From Mycolicibacter longobardus (GTDB taxonomy: Bacteria > Actinomycetota > Actinomycetes > Mycobacteriales > Mycobacteriaceae): a stretch of DNA of 64,000 bases. Below the pieces are notes generated by a model. The model was given only the letters and a program-made list of their open reading frames with translations, was not told the DNA's origin and searched no databases. A program made the translations under genes and the position numbers. Positions 26,033 through 34,279 of the stretch are shown in pieces. Every line of letters starts with the position of its first letter. Position 1 is the first letter of the stretch. The stretch covers positions 62,001-126,000 of the forward strand of contig NZ_LQPG01000022.1 in assembly GCF_002102265.1 (NCBI RefSeq). The letters run 5' to 3'.

Positions 26033-26764
26033 ATGGATGCCACCCTGCGGACACGCTGGGAGCAGCTCCGAGCACGCGTGGATGACGCCTGCCGGGGCGC
26101 CGGGCGGGATCCCGGCGAGGTGACCATCCTGCCGGTGAGCAAGACCTTCGGCCCGGAGCGCATTCGCGAGGCCGTCGATTTGGGCTTGCACCGGTTCGGG
26201 GAGAACAAGGTCCAAGAGATCCGGGACAAGGCGACGGCCTTGGCCACCGAGGAGGCCGACCCAGGGATCGACTGGGTGATGATCGGCCACCTGCAGACGA
26301 ACAAGGCCGGGGTGGTCGCACGGCTGGCCGCCGAGGTGCAGTCGCTGGACCGGCTCAAGCTCGCGGTGGCGCTGGACCGGCACCTGCGCGCCGAAAGTCG
26401 CGTCATCGACGTGCTGGTCCAGATCAAGACCTCCGACGAGCCCAGCAAATACGGCCTGGAGCCCGATCGGCTACTGCCGTTCCTCGATGAGTTGTCCGGC
26501 TATCCGACCCTGCGGGTGCGGGGCCTGATGACACTGGCCATCAACGCATCGGATCCCGACTCGGTCCGCGGCTGCTTCCGCCGGCTGCGGGAGCTGCGGG
26601 ATCTGGCCGCATCACACGGCCACGACCTGCCCCGGCTGTCGATGGGGATGAGCGGCGACTTCCCCCTGGCGATTGCCGAGGGCGCCACCGAGGTTCGGAT
26701 CGGGACCGCCCTGTTCGGCGCCCGGTCCTACCCCGACTCCTACTACTGGCCGGAGCGCAGTTAG
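26033..26764 (+). CDS. YggS/PLPBP-family pyridoxal phosphate homeostasis protein
   Basis: 243 residues. The PLP lysine lies in ILPVSKTFGPERI (about residue 38); other family marks are HRFGENKVQE, IGHLQTNKA, GLMTLA and MGMSGDFPLAIAEGATEVRIGTALFG (cut to key residues). These proteins carry PLP and keep its level safe for other enzymes. The usual mycobacterial copy is in the ftsZ cluster (Rv2148c), so this is probably a second paralogue, inserted between rraA and ethA where Mtb has none. It is close behind rraA (15 bp) and convergent with ethA. Confidence 0.88.
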   Translation: MDATLRTRWEQLRARVDDACRGAGRDPGEVTILPVSKTFGPERIREAVDLGLHRFGENKVQEIRDKATALATEEADPGIDWVMIGHLQTNKAGVVARLAAEVQSLDRLKLAVALDRHLRAESRVIDVLVQIKTSDEPSKYGLEPDRLLPFLDELSGYPTLRVRGLMTLAINASDPDSVRGCFRRLRELRDLAASHGHDLPRLSMGMSGDFPLAIAEGATEVRIGTALFGARSYPDSYYWPERS

Positions 26765-26765
26765 G

Positions 26766-28235
26766 TCAGGCGCTCACGGCAGCGCGGTGCTTGCTGAACC
26801 GCAGCGACTTCTCGTCGACCTTGCCGTACCGGATCAGCCGCAGGTCCAGCAGATAGTTCTGCTTGAGCCGCCACGGGGCCTCCGAACCGGACCGGGGCAG
26901 GTTGTCCATCGCCCGGCGGAAGTATCCGGGGCTGAAGTCCATGAACGGCCGCTCCTCCACCGCGTCGCCGGGATGCTGGGGCTCGACCCGGTCGAAGCCG
27001 TGCTCGTCCATGTAGTTGAGCACCCGGCAGACGAACTCCGAGACCAGGTCGGCCTTGAGCGTCCAGGACGCGTTGGTGTAGCCGAAGCTGACCGCTGCGT
27101 TGGGAACGCCGGAGAACATCAGGCCCTTGTAGGTCATGGCCTTGGGCAGGTCGATCGGCTCGCCGTTGCGCAGCAACGTCGCTCCGCCCAGCAGCTGCAT
27201 GTTCAAGCCGGTCGCGGTGATGATGATGTCGGCGTCGAGTTCCTGCCCGGAGTCCAGCAGGATCCCGGTCTTGGTGAACGTCTTGATGGTGTCGGTGACA
27301 ACATCGGCCTTGCCGTCGCGGATGGTCTTGAACAGATCGCCGTCGGGCGCCAGGCACAACCGCTCGTCCCACGGGTTGTACCGCGGGCCGAAGTGCTTCT
27401 GCACGTCATAACCCTCCGGCAGCCGGTGCTTGGCCATGGTCATCAGCGTCTTGCGCATGTACTTCGGGAAGGTCTGCGACAGCTGGTACTGGATGGTGCT
27501 GAAGCCGATGGCCTTCCAGCGGTTGACGAAGTGCGCGAGCTTCTTCGGCAGGAACCGGTTGGCCTGCACCGCGATCGGGTCCACCAGCGGCAGCGCACCG
27601 ACGTAGGTCGGCGAACGCTGCAGCATGGTCACATGCCCGGCCCCGGATTTGGCCAGTGCGGGGATCAGCGTGACCGCGGTGGCGCCGCTGCCGATCACCA
27701 CGATCTTCTTGCCGGCGTAGTCCAAGTCTTCCGGCCAGTGTTGGGGGTGGACGATGGTTCCGGCGAAATCCTCGGAACCGGGGAATTCCGGCGAGTAGCC
27801 CTCTTCGTAGTTGTAGTAGCCGCTGCACGCGAACACGAACGAAGCGGTGATCTGCTCCTGCTCGCCGTTGTTGTCGACGGTGACCGTCCACTGGTTGTCA
27901 GCGTCGGACCAGTCGGCGGAGACCACCCGGTGCCGGTAGCGGATGTGCTTGTCGATGCCGTTCTCGACGGCGGCCTCGTTGATGTAGTTCCAGATGTCCG
28001 CCCCTTCGGCAATCGAGTGGGCCGAACGCCATGGCTTGAACCGGAAGCCCAGGGTGAACATGTCGGAATCGGAGCGAATTCCGGGGTATTTGAACAGGTC
28101 CCAGGTGCCGCCGAGCCTATCCCGGCTCTCCAGGATCGTGTAGCTCTTGTTCGGGCAGCGGTTCTGCAGGTGCCAGGCCGCGCTGATACCGGAGATGCCG
28201 GCGCCGACGATCACAACGTCGAGGTGTTCAGTCAT
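26766..28235 (-). CDS. ethA: EthA-type FAD monooxygenase (copy 1)
   Basis: A 489-residue class B flavin monooxygenase (Baeyer-Villiger type), the same length as Mtb EthA. The FAD site is VVIVGAGISGISAAWHL at the N terminus, the NADP site is IVVIGSGATAVTL (about residues 178-190), and the family signature is FSGTIVHPQHWPEDL-like (here FAGTIVHPQHW). The C-terminal half includes PEGYDVQKHFGPRYNPWDERL, as in Mtb EthA. In Mtb the enzyme activates ethionamide; its natural role is likely Baeyer-Villiger oxidation of ketones or mycolates. Two EthR-like operators sit just before its start. A second copy is encoded at 31546. Confidence 0.93.
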   Translation of the reverse strand: MTEHLDVVIVGAGISGISAAWHLQNRCPNKSYTILESRDRLGGTWDLFKYPGIRSDSDMFTLGFRFKPWRSAHSIAEGADIWNYINEAAVENGIDKHIRYRHRVVSADWSDADNQWTVTVDNNGEQEQITASFVFACSGYYNYEEGYSPEFPGSEDFAGTIVHPQHWPEDLDYAGKKIVVIGSGATAVTLIPALAKSGAGHVTMLQRSPTYVGALPLVDPIAVQANRFLPKKLAHFVNRWKAIGFSTIQYQLSQTFPKYMRKTLMTMAKHRLPEGYDVQKHFGPRYNPWDERLCLAPDGDLFKTIRDGKADVVTDTIKTFTKTGILLDSGQELDADIIITATGLNMQLLGGATLLRNGEPIDLPKAMTYKGLMFSGVPNAAVSFGYTNASWTLKADLVSEFVCRVLNYMDEHGFDRVEPQHPGDAVEERPFMDFSPGYFRRAMDNLPRSGSEAPWRLKQNYLLDLRLIRYGKVDEKSLRFSKHRAAVSA

Positions 28236-28247
28236 GACGACAGATTA

Positions 28248-28282
28248 TCAACACCGTGTTGAGTTAGTCAACGGTGCGTTGA
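28248..28282. promoter_or_regulatory. Tandem EthR-type operators upstream of ethA copy 1
   Basis: Two 15-bp palindromes with the same half-sites: TCAACACCGTGTTGA (28248-28262, perfect) and TCAACGGTGCGTTGA (28268-28282). Their centres are 20 bp apart, two DNA turns. They lie 13-47 bp before the start of the EthA gene at 28235. The same arrangement recurs between the second ethA and ethR (33052-33086). Confidence 0.75.
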
Positions 28283-28314
28283 GTAACGTCGCGCGAAGAC
28301 CGAGCAAGGCCGAG

Positions 28315-28345
28315 AAAGCCCCCCACGCGGCGCGTGAGGGGCTTT
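28315..28345 (-). terminator. Terminator hairpin after the PGRS-like gene
   Basis: AAAGCCCC (28315-28322) pairs with GGGGCTTT (28338-28345), and CACGC with GCGTG inside, forming a long GC-rich stem with a tight loop. On the minus strand it begins 20 bp after the stop of the PGRS-like gene, placing it as that gene's transcription end. A run of three T follows on that strand. Confidence 0.65.
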
Positions 28346-28364
28346 CCCAGCTGTGGATCGCAGG

Positions 28365-31283
28365 CTACGGCGTGGTGCCGTTCTGCCCCGCGGTGCCGTC
28401 GGTCGAGCCGGTGCCTCCGACGGCGCCGGCGCCGCCGTTGATCTCACCGTTGGGCGAACCATCCGGGTTGACCGAGCCGGGGCCGGTCGGCAGGGCCGGG
28501 GTGATCACGCTGCCACCCTCACCACCCTCACCACCGGTGCCATTGGCCGCCTGACCGACGCCGCCGTTGCCGCCGTTGCCGCCGTTGCCGCCGTGCACGT
28601 TGTTAACCGGGCCGGAAGCGGTGGGAGTGCCGTTGCTGAAGTCGGGAGTGGTGTTCTGCCCGGTTCCGGTGAACGGCCCGTCATAACCCCAGCGGATGTT
28701 GCTGCCGTTGCCGCCCTGGCCGCCCGCACCGCCGTCGCCGCCGATGCTGCCGTCGCCGACACCGGCACCGCCGTTACCGCCGTTGCCTCCGTGACCGCCG
28801 TTGGAGCCGGCCGCGAACTGGTCGCTGCCGCCGTTACCGCCGCTGCCGCCGTTGCCGGCGACGTAGCCGTTACCGCCGTTACCGCCGTGGCCGCCGGCGC
28901 CGGTGACATTGGCAGGCTGGCCCGGGTTGCTGTTCCCGGCGTTGTCCATGTAGGCCAGCTCCTGGAAGTCCGGCCCGGCGCCACCTTCGCCGCCCGCGCC
29001 GCCGTCAGCGCCGTTACCGGCGTTACCGCCGGCACCCTGTGCCGTACCGGCACCGGCCGCGCCGCCGTTACCGCCGTGGCCGCCGTCGCCGCCCTTGGCG
29101 CCGACACCGACGTTGTGGCCCTGAAGTGGCTTGTTGTCGTTGATGCCGGTGCCCGGCTGACCGTGGGTGGTGTAGCCGCCGTGGCCGCCGTCGGCGCCAT
29201 TGCCGCCGGTTGCGCCGTTGCCACCGTCGGTGCCGACACCGGTGGTCCCGCCGCCGGCACCACCGTTACCGCCGTGACCACCGGCACCGCCGTTGCCGCC
29301 GGGAGTTCCGTGGCCCGCCGGGTCATTCCAACCTTCGCTTCCGACACCGTCGGTGCCGCGGGCGCCGTGACCACCGATGGCGCCGTTGCCGGCGATACCG
29401 CCGCCACTGTCGGTACCCGCGGTGCCGTTGGCCGAGCTACCGCCGGCACCACCGTTACCGGCGTGACCACCGTTGCCGCCGTTGCCGCCATCGACACTCG
29501 GCGTGGTCGCATTGGCGCCGGCACCGCCGTCGGCTCCGTTGCCGGCCGCACCCGCGTTGCCGGCGGTGTTGGCAGCCAGCTCACCGGAGTTGCCACCGTT
29601 GCCGGCGTTGCCGCCGTTACCACCGGAGATGCCATGGCCGTTACCGCCGCCGGCGAAGGTGCCGTCGGTACCCGCGACGCCGCTGCCGCCGTCACCGCCG
29701 TCACCGCCGTTGCCCCACTTACCGCCGTTGCCACCGTTGCCGGCGTTGCCACCGCTGGTGCCCGCAGCCGCGCCGTTGTCGGCCGCCGCGTTGTAACCGT
29801 CACCACCGATACCACCGTTGCCGGAGACCACCGGGGTGATCGTGCCGTCGGCGCCTTGGGCGCCGTCCGCGCTGCCGCCGTGGCCCTGGCCGCCGGCGCC
29901 GCCGAGGCCGGCCACATCACCCGGGTCACCACCGTTGCCGGCGTTGCCGCCGTTGGGGTTGGCCGCAGTACCGGCCGCACCGTTGCCGCCGTCGCCACCC
30001 AGGCCGACATCGCCGCCCTTGCCGCCGTTACCGCCGACACCGCCGGCGCCGTCGGCGCCGCTGCCGGGGTGATGCGCGGTGCCGGCCGCACCGCCGTTGC
30101 CGCCGACGCCGCCGTTACCGCCGTTGCCGCCATTGCCGCCGTTGGTGCCGTGGCCGTTGCCGCCGTTGTCGAAGGTGCCGTTTGCGCCGTTGGCGCCGGT
30201 ACCACCCGTGCCGCCCTGGCCCCCCTCGCCGCCGGCGCCGCCGTTACCGCCGTTACCGAAGATCTCGCCGCCGTTACCGCCGATGCCGCCGTTGCCACCG
30301 GCAGCACCCTCGGTACCGATGCCACCGTTGCCGTCGCCGTTGTTGTCGAAGGAGCCGGCCTCGCCCTGCAGCCCCTGACCGCCGACACCGCCGGCTCCGC
30401 CGTTACCGCCGTGACCGGTGTGCGGTCCGGCGTTGCCGCCGTTGCCGCCAAGACCGCCGACCGTGGCCGCGTACCCGGCGGTCGCGTCCAGGCCGTTACC
30501 ACCGACACCGCCGTCGCCGCCGTTGCCGATACCCCAGTAGCCCATGCCGTCGCCACCGTTGCCACCGGTGCCGGCCAGAACCACCTGGCCGTTGACGTTG
30601 ACGAACGCGGCGCCACCGTTGCCGCCGTTACCGCCGTAGCCCATCCAGGTGCCGCCGGCGCCGCCGTCGCCGCCGCTGCCCGCGTAAAGGACGTTGTTGA
30701 GTTCGAAGAACGAGTCGGCAGCCGCGTCGCCCCCGTTACCGCCGTTGCCGAAGAAGCCGGCCGCGCCGCCATCGGAGCCGTCGATGCCGTCGCCGCCGTC
30801 GCCGAACCAGAGGCCGCCATTCTGGGCCTGGACCAGGTCACCGTTGCCGTCGAGGTAGGCGTCAGCGCCGTTGCACAGCACGCCACACGTGTCACCCGTT
30901 GCGAACATCTCGTTCAGCGGATCCAACCACCAGCCGTTGGCCGAGTTGTCGATCAACGCCTGCATCGGGTCATAGATCGACAGGTAGACCTGGTTGTCGA
31001 AGGCAACCCACGCATTCGAGTCGCCGATCAGCAGACCGCCCCAGTCGTTGAACGACCAGGCGGCGGCTGACCCGGGCAGGTCCGCCCCGGTGTCCAGACC
31101 GAACCACGAGTCGGTGTCCAGGCCGAACCACGAGAACGGGTCCAGCCAGTCGAAGTCTGCTTGCGCAGGAGAGGCCACCAACGGCGTCATCCCGAAAGCC
31201 AGAAACGCACCAACCGAAGTTGCCGCGCCGACTACCCGACGACGACCTGCCTGCGCCTTCCGGCCCCGATTACGTTCGGACAC
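28365..31283 (-). CDS. Secreted PGRS-like protein without a PE domain
   Basis: About 972 residues. It has a basic start (SERNRGRKAQAGRRR), a hydrophobic signal (VVGAATSVGAFLAFGMTPLV, ending SPAQAD), a unique Trp/Asp-rich region to about 155 (two copies of DTDSWFGLDTG-like sequence), then more than 800 residues of Gly/Asn/Ala repeats (GGNGGNGG, GNGGAGG). The signal closely resembles that of the PGRS-GH5 protein at 15288 (VGAFLAFG(V/M)TPL), so both belong to one exported family. I prefer the GTG at 31283 because GAGAGGGG lies six bases upstream. It sits between the two ethA genes, flanked by its own terminator. The Gly-rich part may bind calcium as proposed for PE_PGRS; role unknown. Confidence 0.85.
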   Translation of the reverse strand: MSERNRGRKAQAGRRRVVGAATSVGAFLAFGMTPLVASPAQADFDWLDPFSWFGLDTDSWFGLDTGADLPGSAAAWSFNDWGGLLIGDSNAWVAFDNQVYLSIYDPMQALIDNSANGWWLDPLNEMFATGDTCGVLCNGADAYLDGNGDLVQAQNGGLWFGDGGDGIDGSDGGAAGFFGNGGNGGDAAADSFFELNNVLYAGSGGDGGAGGTWMGYGGNGGNGGAAFVNVNGQVVLAGTGGNGGDGMGYWGIGNGGDGGVGGNGLDATAGYAATVGGLGGNGGNAGPHTGHGGNGGAGGVGGQGLQGEAGSFDNNGDGNGGIGTEGAAGGNGGIGGNGGEIFGNGGNGGAGGEGGQGGTGGTGANGANGTFDNGGNGHGTNGGNGGNGGNGGVGGNGGAAGTAHHPGSGADGAGGVGGNGGKGGDVGLGGDGGNGAAGTAANPNGGNAGNGGDPGDVAGLGGAGGQGHGGSADGAQGADGTITPVVSGNGGIGGDGYNAAADNGAAAGTSGGNAGNGGNGGKWGNGGDGGDGGSGVAGTDGTFAGGGNGHGISGGNGGNAGNGGNSGELAANTAGNAGAAGNGADGGAGANATTPSVDGGNGGNGGHAGNGGAGGSSANGTAGTDSGGGIAGNGAIGGHGARGTDGVGSEGWNDPAGHGTPGGNGGAGGHGGNGGAGGGTTGVGTDGGNGATGGNGADGGHGGYTTHGQPGTGINDNKPLQGHNVGVGAKGGDGGHGGNGGAAGAGTAQGAGGNAGNGADGGAGGEGGAGPDFQELAYMDNAGNSNPGQPANVTGAGGHGGNGGNGYVAGNGGSGGNGGSDQFAAGSNGGHGGNGGNGGAGVGDGSIGGDGGAGGQGGNGSNIRWGYDGPFTGTGQNTTPDFSNGTPTASGPVNNVHGGNGGNGGNGGVGQAANGTGGEGGEGGSVITPALPTGPGSVNPDGSPNGEINGGAGAVGGTGSTDGTAGQNGTTP

Positions 31284-31508
31284 CAATGTCCCCTCTCCGC
31301 TGTGGAATGCCGCCTTCGTCTGCGGCGCTCAAGATGGCCTTAAGCCGCGGCGAAGCTAACAAACAACTAAGAGAGTGTCCATTTATGCGGTCTATTTTGA
31401 CTTTTTGGTCACCATGTGTCTCATGGGTTGAATTTCTCTGCGAGCCAGAAATAGCCGCTTGAACTGCGCATATAGCTTGTGTGAGCTGCGCCATCCGGCA
31501 GCGCGCAT

Positions 31509-31522
31509 TGAGGCATGCCTCA
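31509..31522. promoter_or_regulatory. Perfect 14-bp palindrome between ethA copy 2 and the PGRS-like gene
   Basis: TGAGGCATGCCTCA lies in the 262-bp AT-rich gap upstream of the PGRS-like gene and 24 bp after the second ethA stop. It may be an operator for the PGRS-like gene or a short hairpin ending ethA; the sequence does not decide. Nothing else is recognisable in the gap. Confidence 0.3.
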
Positions 31523-31545
31523 CTAAAAGACCGTGATTAAGGACA

Positions 31546-33015
31546 CTAATCCGTAGATTTAGACAGTCGTCCGGTGAATAGCAGGTGGTCATCCTCGACT
31601 TTGGCGCGCCTTATCAGCGCTGAATCCAGCAGGTAGTTGTCGTACAGGCGCCAGGGGCGGTGCGAGCCGGCACGCGGCAGGTGACCCAGCGCTCGCTGCA
31701 CATATCCGGAAACCTGCTTCACCAGCGGACGGTCCTGCACGTGCGCCCCAGGCTCGCGAGGGACGACGGTGTCGAAGCCCTGAGCGTCCATGTAGTTGAG
31801 CACCCGACAGACCGACTCCGATACCAAGTCCGCTTTCAAGGTCCAGGACGCGTTGCTGTATCCGACTGTGAATGCCATGTTCGGCACACCGCTGAGCATC
31901 ATGCCCTGGTAGGCAACCGTGTCGCGTGGACTGATCGGCACGCCGTTGCGGCGGATCTCGGCGCCGCCGAACAACCGCAGATTCAGCCCGGTAGCGGTGA
32001 CGATCATCTCGGCGGGCAGTTCGTCACCGGAACGCAGTCGGATCCCGGACCGGGTGAACGCCTCGATCTCGTCGGTGACCACATCAGCGGCGCCCGCGCT
32101 GATCGCGGCGAAGAAGTCCCCATCCGGGGCCAGGCACAACCGCTGGTCCCACGGCTGATAGCTCGGGCCGAAGTGCTTGGCGACATCGAACCCCTCGGGC
32201 AGGCGCCGCCGGGCCATCGCCATCAATGCCTTGCGCATGAAGTTCGGGAAGCGGCGGCTCACCTGGTAGACACCGACTTGGCCCACGATGTAACCCCACC
32301 GGTTGGCCGCGGCAGCGGCCCGAGCCGGCAGCAGCCGGTTCAACCGGCGCGCCACCGGATCGACGGAACGCAGCAGGCCGATGTAACCCGGGGATCGCTG
32401 AACCATGGTGACGTGGCCCGCCCCAGACTCAACCAGCGCTGGAACCAGTGTCACGGCGGTGGCCCCGGAACCGATCACCGCGATCTTCTTGCCGACGTAG
32501 TCCAAGTCCTCCGGCCAGTGCTGCGGGTGGATGATCGGCCCGGCGAAGTCCTCGGCCCCCGGGAATTCGGGCGTATAGGCCTCGTCGTAGTCGTAGTAGC
32601 CGCTGCAGGCGATCAGGAAGCCGCAGCTGAGCTCCGTGGTCGCGCCGTTCCGCTCGATGGTCAGCCGCCACCTTGCGTCGGCGTCGCTCCAGTCGGCGGC
32701 CACCAGTCGATGGCCGTAGCGGATGCGCTCGTCGATGCCGTGCTCACTGACGGTTTCCCGGAGGTAGTCCTTGATCGTTGCGCCGTCGGCGATGGTGGTG
32801 TCCGCCGTCCACGGATTGAATCGGAAGGCGAAGGTGAACATGTCTGAGTCGGAGCGGATCCCCGGATAGCGGAACAGGTCCCAGGTGCCGCCAAGATCGG
32901 CGCGGCGTTCCAGGATGGCGTAGCTCTTCGACGGGCAGTGCCGCTGCAGATGCCACGCCGCGCTGATCCCGGAGATGCCAGCGCCGACGACCACGATGTC
33001 GAGGTGTTCGGGCAC
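31546..33015 (-). CDS. ethA: EthA-type FAD monooxygenase (copy 2, divergent from ethR)
   Basis: 489 residues, a second full-length EthA-like Baeyer-Villiger monooxygenase. FAD motif IVVVGAGISGISAAWHL, NADP motif IAVIGSGATAVTLVPAL and signature FAGPIIHPQHWPEDL are all intact. It has the genomic position of Mtb ethA (divergent from ethR with 80 bp between them), whereas copy 1 lies 3 kb away. The GTG at 33015 is the start. The C terminus (FTGRLSKSTD) differs from copy 1 and Mtb EthA. The C-terminal halves of the copies have diverged, so substrate ranges may differ. Expression is probably repressed by EthR through the operators at 33052-33086. Confidence 0.93.
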   Translation of the reverse strand: MPEHLDIVVVGAGISGISAAWHLQRHCPSKSYAILERRADLGGTWDLFRYPGIRSDSDMFTFAFRFNPWTADTTIADGATIKDYLRETVSEHGIDERIRYGHRLVAADWSDADARWRLTIERNGATTELSCGFLIACSGYYDYDEAYTPEFPGAEDFAGPIIHPQHWPEDLDYVGKKIAVIGSGATAVTLVPALVESGAGHVTMVQRSPGYIGLLRSVDPVARRLNRLLPARAAAAANRWGYIVGQVGVYQVSRRFPNFMRKALMAMARRRLPEGFDVAKHFGPSYQPWDQRLCLAPDGDFFAAISAGAADVVTDEIEAFTRSGIRLRSGDELPAEMIVTATGLNLRLFGGAEIRRNGVPISPRDTVAYQGMMLSGVPNMAFTVGYSNASWTLKADLVSESVCRVLNYMDAQGFDTVVPREPGAHVQDRPLVKQVSGYVQRALGHLPRAGSHRPWRLYDNYLLDSALIRRAKVEDDHLLFTGRLSKSTD

Positions 33016-33051
33016 GGGCGATTAGCGTAGCCAACCGGCCGACACAATCTC

Positions 33052-33086
33052 TCGACATGATGTTGATTTTCTCAACACCGTGTAAA
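33052..33086. promoter_or_regulatory. Tandem EthR-type operators between ethA copy 2 and ethR
   Basis: TCGACATGATGTTGA (33052-33066) and TCAACACCGTGTAAA (33072-33086) have the same form and the same 20-bp spacing as the pair upstream of ethA copy 1; the second differs from TCAACACCGTGTTGA at only two bases. TGTTGA and TCAACA also form a palindrome across 33061-33077. The sites lie between the divergent starts at 33015 and 33096. Confidence 0.7.
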
Positions 33087-33095
33087 CTGCCTACT

Positions 33096-33734
33096 GTGCC
33101 CCAGCCTGTCCCGACGCGTACCCGCAGCCGACGCTCGACGCGGCCGTCCGGCGACGATCGCGAGCAGGCCATTCTGGCTACCGCCGAGAGGCTGCTCGAG
33201 CAGCGTCCGCTCACCGAGATCTCCGTGGACGACCTGGCCAAAGGCGCCGGCATCTCGCGGCCTACGTTCTACTTCTACTTCAAGTCCAAGGACGCGGTGC
33301 TGCTCTCGCTGCTGGAGCCGCTGATCGCGGCCGTCGACTCGGAGTTCGTCGGGGCGGTGCAGCGGTTGCCCACCGACCCGCGCCGGGTCTGGCGCAGCGG
33401 TATCAAAGCATTCTTCATCGCGTTCAGCTCGCATCGCGCGATCGCGAAAGCCGGCACCGAGGCACTGGCTACCAGCCCGGAGTTCCGAGCGATGTGGAAC
33501 GGCTTCATGCAGCGGTGGATCGAGCAGACCGCCGCCTTGATCAGCGCCGAACGCGAGCGCGGCGCGGCACCCCACACCATCGACGCCCTGGACCTGGCGA
33601 CTTCACTGAATCAGATGAACGAGCGCACCATGATGGCGGCGCTGGTCGCCGAGGAACCGTCGATCCCCCACGACCGGGTGGTCGACACCCTGGCACACGT
33701 CTGGGTCAGCAGCATCTACAGCGAAGCGTCCTGA
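33096..33734 (+). CDS. ethR: EthR, TetR-family repressor of ethA
   Basis: 212 residues, close to Mtb EthR (216). Shared blocks are RPSGDDREQAILATAERLLE, ISVDDLAKGAGISRPTFYF (the recognition helix), RGAAPHTIDALDLATSLNQM and a C-terminal HVWVSSIYSE. I chose the GTG at 33096; the in-frame ATGs at 33057 and 33060 would place translation starts inside the operator palindrome. EthR binds long operators cooperatively and represses ethA in Mtb; small hydrophobic ligands release it. Here it probably controls its own gene, ethA copy 2 next to it and ethA copy 1, since all carry the same tandem palindromes. Confidence 0.93.
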   Translation: MPQPVPTRTRSRRSTRPSGDDREQAILATAERLLEQRPLTEISVDDLAKGAGISRPTFYFYFKSKDAVLLSLLEPLIAAVDSEFVGAVQRLPTDPRRVWRSGIKAFFIAFSSHRAIAKAGTEALATSPEFRAMWNGFMQRWIEQTAALISAERERGAAPHTIDALDLATSLNQMNERTMMAALVAEEPSIPHDRVVDTLAHVWVSSIYSEAS

Positions 33735-33762
33735 CGTCTGGGGCCGCACCAACACCGGCGGT

Positions 33763-34191
33763 TCAGAATTCCTCGATGCCGAATCCGGCCAGCAGCACCG
33801 CGAATCCGCCCACCTCACCAATGATGAGCAACACCATGGCGGCGTGCAGGCGCCAGCTGGAGTGCTCGAACTGGTTGGTGGTGTCGCGCAGCGCGCCGTG
33901 CAGCATGTAGCTGCCGATCGCGGTGACGAAGAAATAGACCATCACCATCGCCGCGGTCATATTCACCCAGGTGGGCCAGCCGCTGAGCTGGACAAACACC
34001 GCGACCAGCATGGTGGCGAAGGAGTACATCAGCGCCGCCCGGTGCGCGATGTCGACGTAGACGTGGGCCTTGTGGTCCTTTGAGGTGGCGATCTGTTGGT
34101 ACTTCCACACCCCCAACAACAGGGCAAGCAGGAAGATCAGCCCCGCCGCGAGCAGGGTCACCTTGGTGTCGATGCCCAGAGTGATGTGCAC
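33763..34191 (-). CDS. Conserved four-span membrane protein
   Basis: 142 residues with four clear membrane spans (about 12-30, 50-69, 76-97 and 114-137) and short loops. His residues lie in or near spans (DIAHRAALMY, HSSWRLHAAMVLL). No catalytic motif. GTG start at 34191. It is convergent with ethR (28 bp apart) and divergent from the LLM gene. It does not match Rv3856c or Rv3857c, which occupy this region in Mtb. I do not recognise the family; a small quinone- or haem-related membrane protein is possible but unsupported. Confidence 0.7.
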   Translation of the reverse strand: MHITLGIDTKVTLLAAGLIFLLALLLGVWKYQQIATSKDHKAHVYVDIAHRAALMYSFATMLVAVFVQLSGWPTWVNMTAAMVMVYFFVTAIGSYMLHGALRDTTNQFEHSSWRLHAAMVLLIIGEVGGFAVLLAGFGIEEF

Positions 34192-34279
34192 CGGGTGAGC
34201 TTACTGCCCACCACCGGGGATCTTGGCGTCTATGCGCGGGAGCAACCACCGTGCCGATGGTGCCGCTAGCCTCGGCTGG

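Noticed and set aside
28353..31070. Long plus-strand open frame of about 900 codons opposite the PGRS-like gene
   Set aside because: It is the antisense of a Gly-rich repeat gene; GC-rich repeats lack stop codons on both strands. No ribosome site and a Val/Ala/Thr-only composition.
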